Shown here in pieces: positions 1 through 11,011 of a stretch of 64,000 bases of DNA (positions are counted from its first letter, which is position 1; each line of letters begins with the position of its first letter). Below the pieces are notes generated by a model that was not told the DNA's origin, ran no database searches, and worked only from the letters and a program-made list of their open reading frames with translations. The stretch comes from CAVQBP01 sp963848195 (lineage in GTDB: Bacteria > Bacteroidota > Ignavibacteria > Ignavibacteriales > Ignavibacteriaceae), in NCBI GenBank assembly GCA_963848195.1, contig CAWKCY010000009.1, forward strand, positions 930,001 through 994,000, read 5' to 3'. A program made the translations under genes and the position numbers.

Positions 1-860
1 ATATATTCATTATAAATCCATGGATCTCCTACTGCAAAGACAAAACCATTCCCGATACCAGAAGATGCCATGATAACATATCCGCTGTCCGTTAAAACTG
101 GTTTCGCAGGATCTTTTAGAGTTAATGTACTAATCTCTTTTAAATATATTTTCTTCACATTTTTGAATATAGGATGGTCCGGCAAATTATCAAATTTTCC
201 CATCTCAAATTTGTCATTCACAACTCTATTTTTGCTGTCTCCGTTAAAGTGAATTCCGAAATTTTCGAGATAAATTATTTAGATGCTCAAATTCACAGTT
301 CCCTTTATCGTTGGCAAATAAAACAAGCACTCCACCTTTTTTTACCCAGTTGACAATATTCTTAATCGAAGTTTCATCTATATAATTTGGATTAGGGTTT
401 TCCTGTGGGGTATCAGGATCTACGATTATATATATACTTAAACTGTCAAGGCTGCTTTGTGTAGGTGCACTTTTTAATTCGGTCAATCGTGCATCATTAA
501 GTGTAAATATTTTTCCCAGTTCTGAATATCCTGAATTTTGTTCATCCTCCCAGATATAATGAAATTGTATTTTTTTGCCTGCTTTATCCTCTTTCCATTC
601 ATCATTAAAATAATAATCAAGACCAACAACTTTACCTTTCCCCTCATAAATTCCGGGATCCTTTTTTATAAGGTCATTGTTTAAAGGTAAGATCCAGGTT
701 ATGTATTCCTTCAACAACAAGTCCTGCTATTTTTATGGCACCATCCTGCTGAAAGTGTGTATTATCTTCTTTTCCTTCAGGTAGAGTTTTATATTCACCT
801 GGCGGTACCCACAAGAATATATTCTTTGTTCCTTCTGGTCCAAGTTTGCTGAATAGTTCT
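1..860 (-). pseudogene. Out-of-frame continuation of the acetylesterase plus a C-terminal DUF4350-like module, cut by the window edge
   Basis: Translating the minus strand in three successive frames gives one continuous protein. From 860 to about 690 it completes the esterase, with the catalytic DNTH motif near 745-760. It then passes through a +1 shift near 689-691 (LDL to PLNNDL) into an open stretch at 244-690. A further +1 shift near 256-260 (SRKF to GIHFNGDSKN) leads to sequence still open at position 1 (ending GDPWIYNEY). The second module (WVKKGGVLVLFANDKGN) resembles the DUF4350 / class-I amidotransferase-like domains attached to pectin enzymes. Three insertions in 620 bp mean either a genuine pseudogene or local sequence error. 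The domain name is inferred from memory of the family. Confidence 0.6.
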
Positions 861-1418
861 TCACTCTTCTTTCTCTAAATCTATTAAAGCGATATTATCT
901 GTTTTTGCAATCTCTCTAACAACATCTGGATATTCTCCGTGTGTTTTTTCTAATTTATTATTCTCATCAAATTTTCTTCTTGCTACCGGTGTAATTAAAA
1001 TGGGAATGGCACCTTTCTCTTTTGATTCATTAATAAATTTCAAGAGGTTTGCTTTATATGCAGTATGCGGTTCCGCATATCTCAAAGAATCATTTTTCTT
1101 CTCATCATTATGCCCGAATTGAATAAAAACGTAATCACCTGGCTGAAGCTTTTCATATACCGTTTTCCATCTTCCCTCATCTATAAAGCTTTTGGTGCTT
1201 CTGCCGTTTTTGGCATAGTTTTCTATTTGAACCTGATCATTAAAAAACATCGGGAACATTTGCCCCCAGCCTCTTTCGGGATTATCTGCCAGAGGCTTAT
1301 CTGCCATTGTTGAATCCCCTATTAAAAATATTTTTATTTTCCCCTGTTGAAGGAAATTTAATGCTGTTAAAGCAATAAATAACAGCGAAACAAGTTTTAT
1401 GATATTTCTTTTTTTCAA
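861..1418 (-). CDS. Rhamnogalacturonan acetylesterase (SGNH/GDSL), N-terminal part, frameshifted
   Basis: This is the catalytic start of a secreted carbohydrate esterase of the rhamnogalacturonan acetylesterase type, which removes acetyl groups from the galacturonate residues of pectin. A hydrophobic signal segment (residues 1-25) is followed by the SGNH blocks: GDSTMAD with the nucleophile Ser, a Gly in KNGRST, and GHND. The open frame stops at LIDLEKEE, but shifting one base near 864-874 continues the family sequence (KKSEELFSKLG, then the catalytic DxxH as DNTH). The apparent cause is one extra base. It is the last gene of the minus-strand pectin cluster in this window. The family call is strong; whether the gene works depends on whether the frameshift is real. 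Confidence 0.82.
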   Translation of the reverse strand: MKKRNIIKLVSLLFIALTALNFLQQGKIKIFLIGDSTMADKPLADNPERGWGQMFPMFFNDQVQIENYAKNGRSTKSFIDEGRWKTVYEKLQPGDYVFIQFGHNDEKKNDSLRYAEPHTAYKANLLKFINESKEKGAIPILITPVARRKFDENNKLEKTHGEYPDVVREIAKTDNIALIDLEKEE

Positions 1419-1505
1419 TTGAACCCCCGAAAAATTTTAAATTAAGTTATTTTATAGAAATTATGAAAAATTCTTCATATTTATTCCAATACAATTTTTT
1501 AAGAA

Positions 1506-2531
1506 TTAGAATGCAAACTCAACCGAGAAACGATTTACATCACTAAAGTAATTTTCCATTTTTGAAAATGAATAATTTACTTCGACATAATTACCTGCAA
1601 AGGTTGTATTCAATCCAAGCCCTGCCGACCATGACATAATATCTCTGTTAGTCTGGTATCCTCCTCTAATTGAGAACATATTCATGAATTTATATTCCAG
1701 TCCCATGTTGATCCTCTCCGAATAACTATTCGAATGAAGAAAATCAACAGCTAATGTCAAATTTTGCTCAGTAATATTAATATCGGGATTTAAAATTTGC
1801 ATTACTTCAATTGCTGCACCCATACTAAATATAAGAGGTAATTGTTCATCATTTTGCTCTCTTTTAATATTTGAAGCAAAGTTTCTTATTGCCATGCCGA
1901 ACCGGAAATCCTTAAATCCTGTATAATATTTTATTCCTGCATCAAAAGCTAGTTTTGTTGCATTATTTTTTCTTATATCACCGTTGCCGTAATTATTCTC
2001 GCCTAAATTTTGTCCTACTAATTTTACGGTACCTCCTATCATAAATTTAGTACTAATTGCTTTACCATAGGTTAACCCAAATGCATAAGCACCAACATTA
2101 TTCATTGGACCATCATCTATATAACCACGGACTCCTCCTCCGGTTATAAGAGTAGGATCAAGTCTTGTAGCATTTATAGTTCCGTAATCGACAGTCAAGA
2201 AGCTCAATCCAACAGAACCTAAATTTCCCATATTATATGCAACAGCTCCCCCAAGATAATTTATATCTGCGATCCACTGGGTATAGTTTACTGTTACATC
2301 AAATTTATTACTTGCTTCAACCAAAGCAGCCGGATTATAAAACATGGATTCTGCTCCCGTACCAAAAGCTGTATAAGCTTCACCTAAGCTGCTGGCCTTC
2401 GGGGAAATACTCACCAGTAAGAAATCCATCGTACTTTGCCCTGTCTTTTTAAGTGAAACCTGTCCGAAAATTTGGAATGGAACTAAAAGTCCTATTAAAG
2501 CCATATATATAAATCTAAAAAATTTCATCAA
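1506..2531 (-). CDS. PorV/PorQ-family outer-membrane beta-barrel protein
   Basis: A 341-residue outer-membrane protein with an N-terminal signal peptide (about residues 1-24, ending FGQ) and the family start motif SPKASSLGEAYTAFGTGAESMFYNPAAL. The rest alternates Gly-rich and aromatic strands and ends in the barrel-type VEFAF. PorV proteins shuttle T9SS substrates to the attachment complex. Ignavibacteria carry many paralogues next to TonB receptors and T9SS cargo, as here (18 bp from the next gene). It therefore probably serves the neighbouring exported protein rather than being the core PorV. Family assignment is good; the specific role is inferred from context. Confidence 0.8.
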   Translation of the reverse strand: MMKFFRFIYMALIGLLVPFQIFGQVSLKKTGQSTMDFLLVSISPKASSLGEAYTAFGTGAESMFYNPAALVEASNKFDVTVNYTQWIADINYLGGAVAYNMGNLGSVGLSFLTVDYGTINATRLDPTLITGGGVRGYIDDGPMNNVGAYAFGLTYGKAISTKFMIGGTVKLVGQNLGENNYGNGDIRKNNATKLAFDAGIKYYTGFKDFRFGMAIRNFASNIKREQNDEQLPLIFSMGAAIEVMQILNPDINITEQNLTLAVDFLHSNSYSERINMGLEYKFMNMFSIRGGYQTNRDIMSWSAGLGLNTTFAGNYVEVNYSFSKMENYFSDVNRFSVEFAF

Positions 2532-2549
2532 TTAATCTCCTAATTTGAA

Positions 2550-4841
2550 TTAGCGTACAATAACAAATTTTTGATACGATGTTCCTCCGTTTGGAGCTTG
2601 GAATACCGCTACATAAATTCCACTGCTAACCAATTGACCGCTTGATGTATCAAGATTCCATTGGGCTGAACCACTTGGCCCGCCCGGACTTGTATGATCA
2701 ATTGTCTTCACCAAGTCACCGTTTTCTGTAAATATTTTAATTGTACATACTGCTGGAAGATTTAAGAAATATATTAATCGGCCCTGGGTATCAACTCCAT
2801 ATGTAGATCCGCTTACCAGGGGATCGCTAATATTATATGGATTCGGAACTACTCTTATTTTCGACAGATCATCCTGGGGTAATACTGGAGGATATAAAAC
2901 TGGTGTACCGGAAGAATTATCCTGGACAAATAAACGGCTGCTGAAAATTATCTTACCCCTTGTGGTTGGATCAGCACTAGGTTCATTTGGATCGATCAAA
3001 GCTTTTGCCTGAACATAGTAAGAATAATTTGCTCCTGACCTGATAGTAGTATCTAAAAATGTATGTTCATCTTTTGAAGTCGCAACTTTATCATTTGCAT
3101 CACTATTATAAACTGGTTCATAAAAGACTGTATCATAACGGGAAATTCTCCTCATTATTCGATAACCAGCAAAGTTTGACATCTGTTCTGCCTGTGGATC
3201 TGTCCAATTGATTTCTATGTGGTTTGCAGATGCAGTTGCTTCTATTTTAGCAGGTGGCGGAGGATCCTGAGGAATCATATAACTATGATCAAAATTCCAC
3301 TTTGCTCTGTACGCAGCCAGCATTACCGAATCAATCCCCATACTCACCCACTTATCTTTACTAATATCCCATTGGGTCGCACCTTCTGGAAATTCAAAAT
3401 TTGATGGCAGCCAGCCAGTATTATTGTTTGGTTCGTTTGGAGGATCAGATATAGTTTTGTTTAACCATTCATCTCCTACTTTTTTAGCCAGCTTCTCACC
3501 AATTCCTGCTACTCCGGAAGCATATACAATGTGTATTCTTTGACCAGGAGACATATGATATGGCCCAAAAGCTAAATGCATTAAAGCCTGATTGCTTGAT
3601 TTGGAACCTCCTGCATATTCAAAAAAGTTAGTGACACCTAATTCATCCGGATTTAACCCGTGATGTGTTCCCGAAAAAGTATTGCCGCTCATGGGATTGT
3701 TATTGGAGAATCCTCCTATTATCGCCCAGAAGCTTGCACTTCCGTATTGATCACTTCCGCTTTGATACGATGAAGAAATTTTAGTATCATTGCCAGGATA
3801 AGTTACTCTCGGCTGAAGAAAATCATCTGTATCTGCACCTGGATTAGTTGTATCATAAGCTTCTTTTGACGCATGCAGCACAGTGAGAAAATCCATAAGA
3901 GCGCCGGTTAAGCGTCCTTCTTGTGCCGGTTCTGCGGGTGCACCCATTTGATCACCACCTTTATCGGGATCATCAGCACTGTACTCGTAATAAACTCTTA
4001 ATTTACCGGGCACCGCACCATCGCAAAATGTCGTTAATGTATCTGAGGCTCTTCCACCATGATAATGAAGCCATGTATAGGTATTCTGAAACTGGTTGCT
4101 CGAAGCTGGCTGCGGGTTCTGGCCGTTTGAAAATTGCATATTATACATATTCTGGTCTAAGAGTATATATAAACTATCGTAAGTTTGACCACCGACATTT
4201 GTAAATTCAAGATCATAAATTATGTAATTGTCATTGAAATTCTGTCCCCAGGATAAAACATGGCGTCGAAGGGTTATATCATATATATATTTATTAGTAA
4301 CATCAATAACCTGATCTGCTGTTGTACTCTTCATATTAAAGTACTGATAATATTGAGTTGCATCGTCTTTAATAATATTCGCTCCCGTATTATCAAAAGT
4401 AATTGGAGTATATATATATCTAACCAAACTGGACATAGGTGAAACTATAACTCCATTGTTAAAAGGAGCTGGATAATCGGAACCAATTAAATCAAAGACT
4501 GCACCTGTATCAAGGACAGGATATTTTGTTGAATCAATTCCTGGTGCATTAGCATACTGATCAACAAAATGTGTGGCGGCTACACTGATTCCGCTGGCTG
4601 AAGTGGCCTGCCGGTACTGAAGCCTGTTAAACATTATATTATAGTCATTGGGGAAAAAAATTGGCGGTGTCCAATTAGAATTGCTTCCGTTATCAACAAC
4701 TCCGGTCCAAAACTGCCCCAGCATAACATGAGCAACATTTTGAGCCTTAACTCCTTCCGGAATTAATAAAAGAGCAATTACCATATAAAAGAATATCCTT
4801 GAAAGCAACCTGAAATAATGATTGCATTTTTGAAAATCCAT
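2550..4841 (-). CDS. Large exported protein with fibronectin-III-like domain and T9SS sorting domain
   Basis: A 763-residue secreted protein with a signal peptide ending about residue 33 (GVKA-Q). A long unassigned N-terminal region (about 35-530) is followed by a fibronectin type III-like module (ANHIEINWTDPQ... FAGYRIMRR). The C-terminal sorting domain (RVVPNPYN... GSAQWNLDTSSGQLVSSGIYVAVF... FVIVR) uses VPNPYN instead of NYPNPFNP. Together with the downstream PorV-like gene and the upstream TonB receptor it forms the receptor / surface protein / barrel trio common in this lineage. It is probably a surface partner of the receptor, analogous to SusD in position only; no SusD homology is visible. 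Function is unknown. Confidence 0.7.
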   Translation of the reverse strand: MDFQKCNHYFRLLSRIFFYMVIALLLIPEGVKAQNVAHVMLGQFWTGVVDNGSNSNWTPPIFFPNDYNIMFNRLQYRQATSASGISVAATHFVDQYANAPGIDSTKYPVLDTGAVFDLIGSDYPAPFNNGVIVSPMSSLVRYIYTPITFDNTGANIIKDDATQYYQYFNMKSTTADQVIDVTNKYIYDITLRRHVLSWGQNFNDNYIIYDLEFTNVGGQTYDSLYILLDQNMYNMQFSNGQNPQPASSNQFQNTYTWLHYHGGRASDTLTTFCDGAVPGKLRVYYEYSADDPDKGGDQMGAPAEPAQEGRLTGALMDFLTVLHASKEAYDTTNPGADTDDFLQPRVTYPGNDTKISSSYQSGSDQYGSASFWAIIGGFSNNNPMSGNTFSGTHHGLNPDELGVTNFFEYAGGSKSSNQALMHLAFGPYHMSPGQRIHIVYASGVAGIGEKLAKKVGDEWLNKTISDPPNEPNNNTGWLPSNFEFPEGATQWDISKDKWVSMGIDSVMLAAYRAKWNFDHSYMIPQDPPPPAKIEATASANHIEINWTDPQAEQMSNFAGYRIMRRISRYDTVFYEPVYNSDANDKVATSKDEHTFLDTTIRSGANYSYYVQAKALIDPNEPSADPTTRGKIIFSSRLFVQDNSSGTPVLYPPVLPQDDLSKIRVVPNPYNISDPLVSGSTYGVDTQGRLIYFLNLPAVCTIKIFTENGDLVKTIDHTSPGGPSGSAQWNLDTSSGQLVSSGIYVAVFQAPNGGTSYQKFVIVR

Positions 4842-4886
4842 TTAGCTCTCCGTTATTTAAAATTTATTATCATTATTAAAAATGAT

Positions 4887-7800
4887 TTAAAGGTCTACTC
4901 TCATTCCGAACCAAATATCTCTTGGCTGCCCGTAATAAAAAAATGTATTTAAAGGGTTATGAATATATGGTTTTGAGGCTGACCTTGTATCACCTGGTTT
5001 ATCATTTCCTGCAATATATTCACCCGGGATTTTGCGATCTTAGCTGATCAAAATCAGGTGAATTATACATTGGCAGATGCAGTGATGCCATATATGTATT
5101 AAAATCGTTTCCTCCTATACCTTCCTGGAAAGCATAACCATCCCCTATAGCGTTGTTTTTTATATTAAATATATTGTTAATATCCAGGAATAATGAAACA
5201 GAATTACCTCCAATTTCAAATGCCTTGGATATTTTCAAATCTACCATATAATAATCCGGCCATTGAAGCAAATCACTTATATATTGTAAATTTAAAGGAT
5301 TCCAATCATCCTGGTTAAAATAGTCACCTGCTCTGTATTTGGCAAAAATGGATATATTCCATGCACCTAAAATATGATTGCCTAAAAATTCTGGACCCCA
5401 TTTTTCGGGACTTCTAAATGTTATATTTGCATTAACTGTTGGCTGAGGTAAACTTCTTGTTGAACCATGATAAATATCTGCGTCTGAATAAGTAACCTGC
5501 CCCTGCCTTATGGCATTATATCCGGTATTTCCCGTTTTCTTAAGCATATAATTAAAGTTTATCCATCCGCTAATCCAGCTGTTATCACTTTTACTAATAT
5601 CGATTTCCAATCCTTCAATATCTTCAAATTGATTATTCGCCTGGCTTCTGTAATTTATCCTCCCGTCCGCACTAATATAATCAATTCTTCCTGCTTCACC
5701 GGTAACATCTTTTGAATAACCTGAAATTTGAAGTATGAAATTTTGATAAAAATTATAGGCTACACCTAATTCATACTGGATGGTTCGGGGAGGTTCCAGG
5801 TTGGGGTTTGTCATATTGTACAACCCATTCTTTGTATAGCGGTATCTTAACTGGTACATTGTATAATACGGCGGATTAGATCTAAATTGCCCGTAATTAA
5901 AGTAGAATTTTGAATCTGTTGTAATCGGGAATGAAATACCTAATCTTGGACTCAGTGTTAGATAGTTTTTGACCGGTGTTAAAAACCCCGGATGTTCATT
6001 GTTATATTGATACCATTTTTCCCATATAAAAGATTTGCCTGTTGATAGATAATCATATAAACCTGTTATCTCACTTTGGGGTACCGGTAAAAATTGTGAG
6101 CTGAATGCCGAATCAACAGAAGGCCATAATCCTCCTCCACCATAATAGTAATCCATTCTAGCACCAATATTTGCTACGATTTCATTATATGTTATCTGAT
6201 CCTGTATAAATGCTCCTGTCTGACTTGGCCATCTATGATAATTAAACTCATAGGTGTTATAAGGATTATTATTCCACTGCTCATAAAAATTATGATTAAT
6301 GTCAATATAATTATATTCCAAGCCTCCTTTCACATAATTATGCTCTCCAATCTGCGATGTAAGGTTTGCTTTTGCAGATAGCTGGTGAACTGCGGAATTA
6401 TCAAAAAGGTCTCCTTCCTTTCCCTCAAATCTTTGGCTCGTACCAAGCAAGCCATTATTGAAATAGCTTGGATATCTAAATCCCGCAACTACAGGGCTGC
6501 CGTACTGCTGTTTTCCAAATGGAACTTCCGTAACAGGGAATGGACCGAATTGAGTTATAACTGTTGAATCTCTGTTGTCACCGGATGGAGAATGATCCGA
6601 AATTGTCAGGTAGCTTAAAGTCAGCTCTAGAAAAGTACTTTTTGTAATTACATGATTAATTGTAACTCCATTCAATAATGTAGTTTGGTTTAGTAAAGGA
6701 TAGAATGCAGCATCATACCAGTAGGCTCGATCCCCTGTTGAGTTACTTTCATTTTCTCTCGATGAAACATATTTTATGTTGTCAATAGGCATAAATCCGC
6801 CTGCATCACTTGCATCCGGTGCATCACCAAAGGCGGGCCTTACGGGACTTAACCCTATTTGTCTCTTCCAAAGTCCGTTATAAGTAATCGTTAAATCTTT
6901 AAATGGGCTCGCCTTTATAGTACCTAAGGTGGTATATGATTTCTGACTCCTCAAGGTGAGCGGCATAGTATAATATTGTTCGCTTGAGGTATTGGATATA
7001 TAAAATGTAGCATCACCTAATGCTTTCCCGATCAATGGAATAGGACCGCCGAAACCTCCATCAAAATTCCAATCTACTCCGTCCTCCTTCATAGCATGAT
7101 CAGCAAAAGCTTTTTTCTGAGCATCAGAAATAGGGTGATATCCTATTTCTTGTTTTAATGTATCCGGAAGTCTGTCGAGACCAGAATAATCCGGGTTAAC
7201 CATATAAAGCCAGTTTGCAAGTAAGTACATATCAAAAGGTGTAGCCTGGTTCTGAGCAGAAGCAGATTGGTTATAAATATTTGTCAAATATTGCCATCCG
7301 CTAAAATTTTTTGAAGATTCGAATGAATTTGCAGGATTTAAATACTGGTTCAGATAAGAGTTGGTAGGACTGTAGAATGATTCTCCAAATCTTCTAACGT
7401 GGTTATTATCTCTTTGAAAACTGAAAGTTCCATGGTAGCCTTCCTTGGAGCCTGTTTTTGTCGTAATATTAATTAAACCGGATCTGAAATTTCCATATTC
7501 AGCATTATAACCGCCGGATAAAAGTGAAACCTGCTCAATGGCACTCATTGGAACTGCAGTTTCAGCATTTCCAACTGCCGCATTATCATAACTTAATCCA
7601 TTTATCATAGAACCTGTTTGATCTGCACTTCCTCCTCTTATTGTTAAAAAACCATTATTGGTAGAAACCCCTGGCAGCTTTTCGAGGAAAGCATTAACCT
7701 GGCGAACACCTGATGTCTTTAACATTTCTTCCGATGTAACCACCATCTGTGTATTGGCAACCTCTCTATGCAGATTATCTCTCTTTGAAGTTACAACTAC

Positions 7801-8154
7801 TTCCTGTCCCTGGATTATTGTGGGCTGTATATCGAAATCTACGGTAGTTGTTCGGTCAGCTGAAACAATAACATCTGTAACTAACTGTGCTTTATAACCT
7901 ATCATAGAAGCCTGCACCTGGTAAGTTCCTACCGGCACATTTATGATAAAAAATTTTCCGTCTATATCCGTTGCTGCTCCAAGATAAGTGTCTTTAACTA
8001 TTACATTCACTCCTATTAGGGGCTCTCCGGTACTTGCATCTTTCACAGTTCCGATAATCTTGCTCCTTGTTTGGGCATTTAAGCCAACAGCAGCTAAGAA
8101 TAATGGAATTATAAGCAGCCTTAAAAGATTAAATAATTGTCTCCATTTACTCAT
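4887..8154 (-). CDS. TonB-dependent receptor with carboxypeptidase-regulatory-like N-terminus (3' end frameshifted)
   Basis: An outer-membrane importer for large ligands, likely pectin oligosaccharides given the neighbours. A signal peptide (1-27) is followed by a CarboxypepD_reg-like domain (GTVKDASTGEPLIGVNVIV, about 33-115), the plug (VEVAN-like ...FLEKLPGVSTNNGFLTIRGGSADQ, about 125-240) and a beta barrel. The continuous frame stops at 5020 after DQLRSQNPG. One base removed near 5038-5043 extends it to 4887, with a typical barrel end (QPRDIWFGMRVDL). The intact part would lack the last strands needed for barrel folding, so a sequence error or true inactivation must be settled. The specific ligand cannot be read from the sequence. 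Confidence 0.88.
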
Positions 8155-8323
8155 TTTTTCTCCTCAAAATGATTTGTTAATTAATCATGGGTAATCTTTA
8201 AACATTAGATAAAAATTCATTTTTACCCACAGATCAATTGAATCCGTAATTTAAATTTTTAAGAAATTCTCCCTTATTTTTTAAATCAACTTCTTCTTTA
8301 GGATATCATTTTTTTCAAACTTA

Positions 8324-10865
8324 CTATTTCAAAAATTGCATTTTAACTATTTTAAATAAATCATTAAATCGTATTTCACAAAAATAGACACCTGAAGCTG
8401 CTTTATTGCCGTCTTTTCCTGTTCCATCCCAGTTTATATAATATCTGCCTTCATTCTTGTATCCGTCGTATATCATTTTAACTAACTGCCCGGCTATATT
8501 ATATATTCTAATAACAACATTGCCCCCTTTTGGCAAGGAATATTCAATTTGAGTAGTTGGGTTAAATGGGTTTGGATAATTTTGACTAACTGCAAAATCT
8601 TCCGGAATCGCAATTGTCCTTTTTACTGATGTTGGAGTAGAAAGGATAATTGAATTAATATATTCTTCTATCATTGTATATCCGTCAGAACCAATTTGAT
8701 GTGAATCGCTTGAATCGTTTGGATTTAATCCATGAGTATTTTCCCAATTATCGGACATTCCGTCATGATCCGAATCTAATGGTGCCGGTAAAGAATTTAG
8801 TGTGGGCCAGCCTCCCACGTCATTCTGTGAATCGATAATTCCCTTACTTCCTCCGTTATAAGAAGATCCAAATGGAGCATTACCCGTTTTAACTTCATTA
8901 ATTACTCTTAGGTCTGCTGAATCTCTTGTAGGAAAACAGCAGCCGGCATATGCAAGTACTGAGTCATATGCATTCTTTGCAGATTCTGTTTTTACTGGTG
9001 CAACAGTTAGCGGACTATTGAGTTTCAACGAATCCAGAGGAGCTTGATCAGGTTGAACACCGCCATTCCAATTATCCGCAGTAACAGCAGAATCACCTTC
9101 AACATAATTACCATTTATATACCATTTACTGTATCCTGTCGAAGGACTAAATGGATCTGAGGGATTTACAATTCTATACTGCTTATTCCCGCTGCTGGTT
9201 GCTGGTCCGGGTTTATAATAATTGTTTATCATATTATAATTTCCGGATTCGCCCCCATATGCACTGTTAAATCCCCAATTAAAAATTACGTTGTTCCGGA
9301 AATCCGCTATTTCGGTTTGATGAGTGCTGTTGTATCGCGCTCCGTTAAACCTTGGGTTTCTGCTTGAGTTATCTGCCAATAGGTTATGATGAAATGTAGC
9401 GCCCATACCCCCCCAGATACCTCCGTACCCATGATCCCCTTTAGGATGATATGAATGATATAAACTCTCGCTAAAAATACACCACTGCATTGTAAAATTA
9501 GTGTTATCGTACCAGCTTCCGTCTTCATCAATTGCCCAGCTAACCGAACAATGATCGATAATTATATTTTTCAGATCTCTTCCCCAAAATGAATCATTTG
9601 CTTCCTTAGTTAAATCCCCTAATCTAAATCTCATATATCTTATTATTACATTGCTTGCTTTACACTCAACAGTATGGTTAGCAATACAAATTCCGTCCCC
9701 AGGTGCTGTTTGTCCGGCTATAGTAAGATTTCCATATTTTATGTTGAGGTCAGATTGAAGCACTATTGTTCCCGATATTCTAAATACAATTATTCGGGGA
9801 TAAGTTTGATTTACAGCCCATCTAAAGCTGCCGGGATTATTGTCGTCATTTATGTTAGTAACTTCAAGAACTCTGCCGCCTCTACCCCCGGTAGTAAAAC
9901 GTCCGAAACCTTCGGCTCCCGGAAATGCAATTAATTGTTCCGGTTTGGTGGTAAAAGAAATTTCTGAACCGTAAACAGTCGTATCAGTATTTGTAACGAA
10001 AGCCCTAACAAAATATTCCGTTTCAGGTTCCAGGTTTATTAAATTGATTTGGTAAGCTCCTATACCGCTTCCGCTCGTGGAAGTACTATCTGCAGCTGTT
10101 GGATTACCGGTGGTATTCCAGCAGACTCCTCTTTCTAAAATTGTTTTTCCGCCGTCTCCTAAAACATTTCCTCCGCATTTTGCAGAATTTGATGTTATAT
10201 CTGCTGCATCAGATGTTAATACTTCTAATGGGAAAACTGTATCACTCGGAATAGTAATACCTGAAACTACTACATCCTGGAGAAAAATATATTTTCCTGT
10301 ATTTGTTGAACCTCCCGGAAGCCATGGATATATCCTTAAATAAAAACTTTTATTTGAATCAACTGTTGTACTGGTTATGCTGTAAATGTAGTTTTCAGCA
10401 GAATCTCTGGTAACAGGTATTCCGCCGGGTGTGCTCAATACTTTTGAAGTAGAAAAATTGGAATCTGTAGCGAAATAAATATTCGCTCTCATATTTGAAG
10501 TTCCACCGGCATTAAGATAAAGAGACACCGAGGAAACATTCAAATTAAAGCCAGTTTTAGGACTTACCTTAAACTGTATATACCTCTCATTATTTTGAGA
10601 ATTTTCGTCAGGCCAGTTGGCATTGATAAACCATCTTTGATAATCCCCCAAAGGTCCTCCAAAACCGTTATTTAATATTCCGGTATAATCTCTTATCTGA
10701 ATGTTCTTACTTTCGACAGGAAAAGCATTAATATTTCCATGTAGTATTTACAGAAGTAGTATCGGATTCCGTTAATCTCCAAACGGCTGTTGAATTTGTT
10801 TGAGGAAAAAGCAGACTTGCTGATACTATTGATATGATAAAAGCGGTAGTAAAAATAATCTTCAT
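8324..10865 (-). CDS. Pectate lyase (PL1-like) with Ca-binding repeat and T9SS sorting domain; frameshift after the signal peptide
   Basis: A secreted pectate lyase that cleaves polygalacturonate by beta-elimination. The open frame runs from 10651. Translating upstream from the ATG at 10863-10865 gives a signal peptide (MKIIFTTAFIISIV...) and ESDTTSVNTT, which joins GNINAFPVESKN after removing one base near 10739, so the natural start is 10865. An N-terminal fibronectin-like part is followed by the lyase core (IAFPGAEGFGRFTTGGRGG, DHCSVSWAIDE, RNPRFNG), a DSDHDGMSDNWE calcium-binding segment and the sorting domain (NYPNPFNPTTQIEYSLP... VKMQFLK). The enzyme family is clear. As read, the export signal is out of frame with the enzyme. 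Confidence 0.85.
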
Positions 10866-10942
10866 CAATTGCCTTTAACTTTAGTAGCTTTTTAATTTAT
10901 TAAATATATTTTAGCTCTTCTTATAAAATATTGCAAAAAGAA

Positions 10943-10986
10943 AACACCCTATCTATAGAAAGTATATCTCATATAAATAGGGTGTT
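10943..10986 (-). terminator. Rho-independent terminator after the beta-helix gene
   Basis: Stem AACACCCTAT (10943-10952) pairs with ATAGGGTGTT (10977-10986). Read on minus, it lies 26 bp past the stop at 11012 and is followed by a U-rich run (TTTTCTTTTT). It separates the beta-helix gene from the pectate lyase. Confidence 0.75.
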
Positions 10987-11011
10987 CATAATTTTCATTC
11001 CTTCTTTTCTC

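Noticed and set aside
70..252. Small plus-strand membrane protein
   Set aside because: The minus strand here reads through as the continuation of the acetylesterase C-terminal module, so the plus frame is its shadow.
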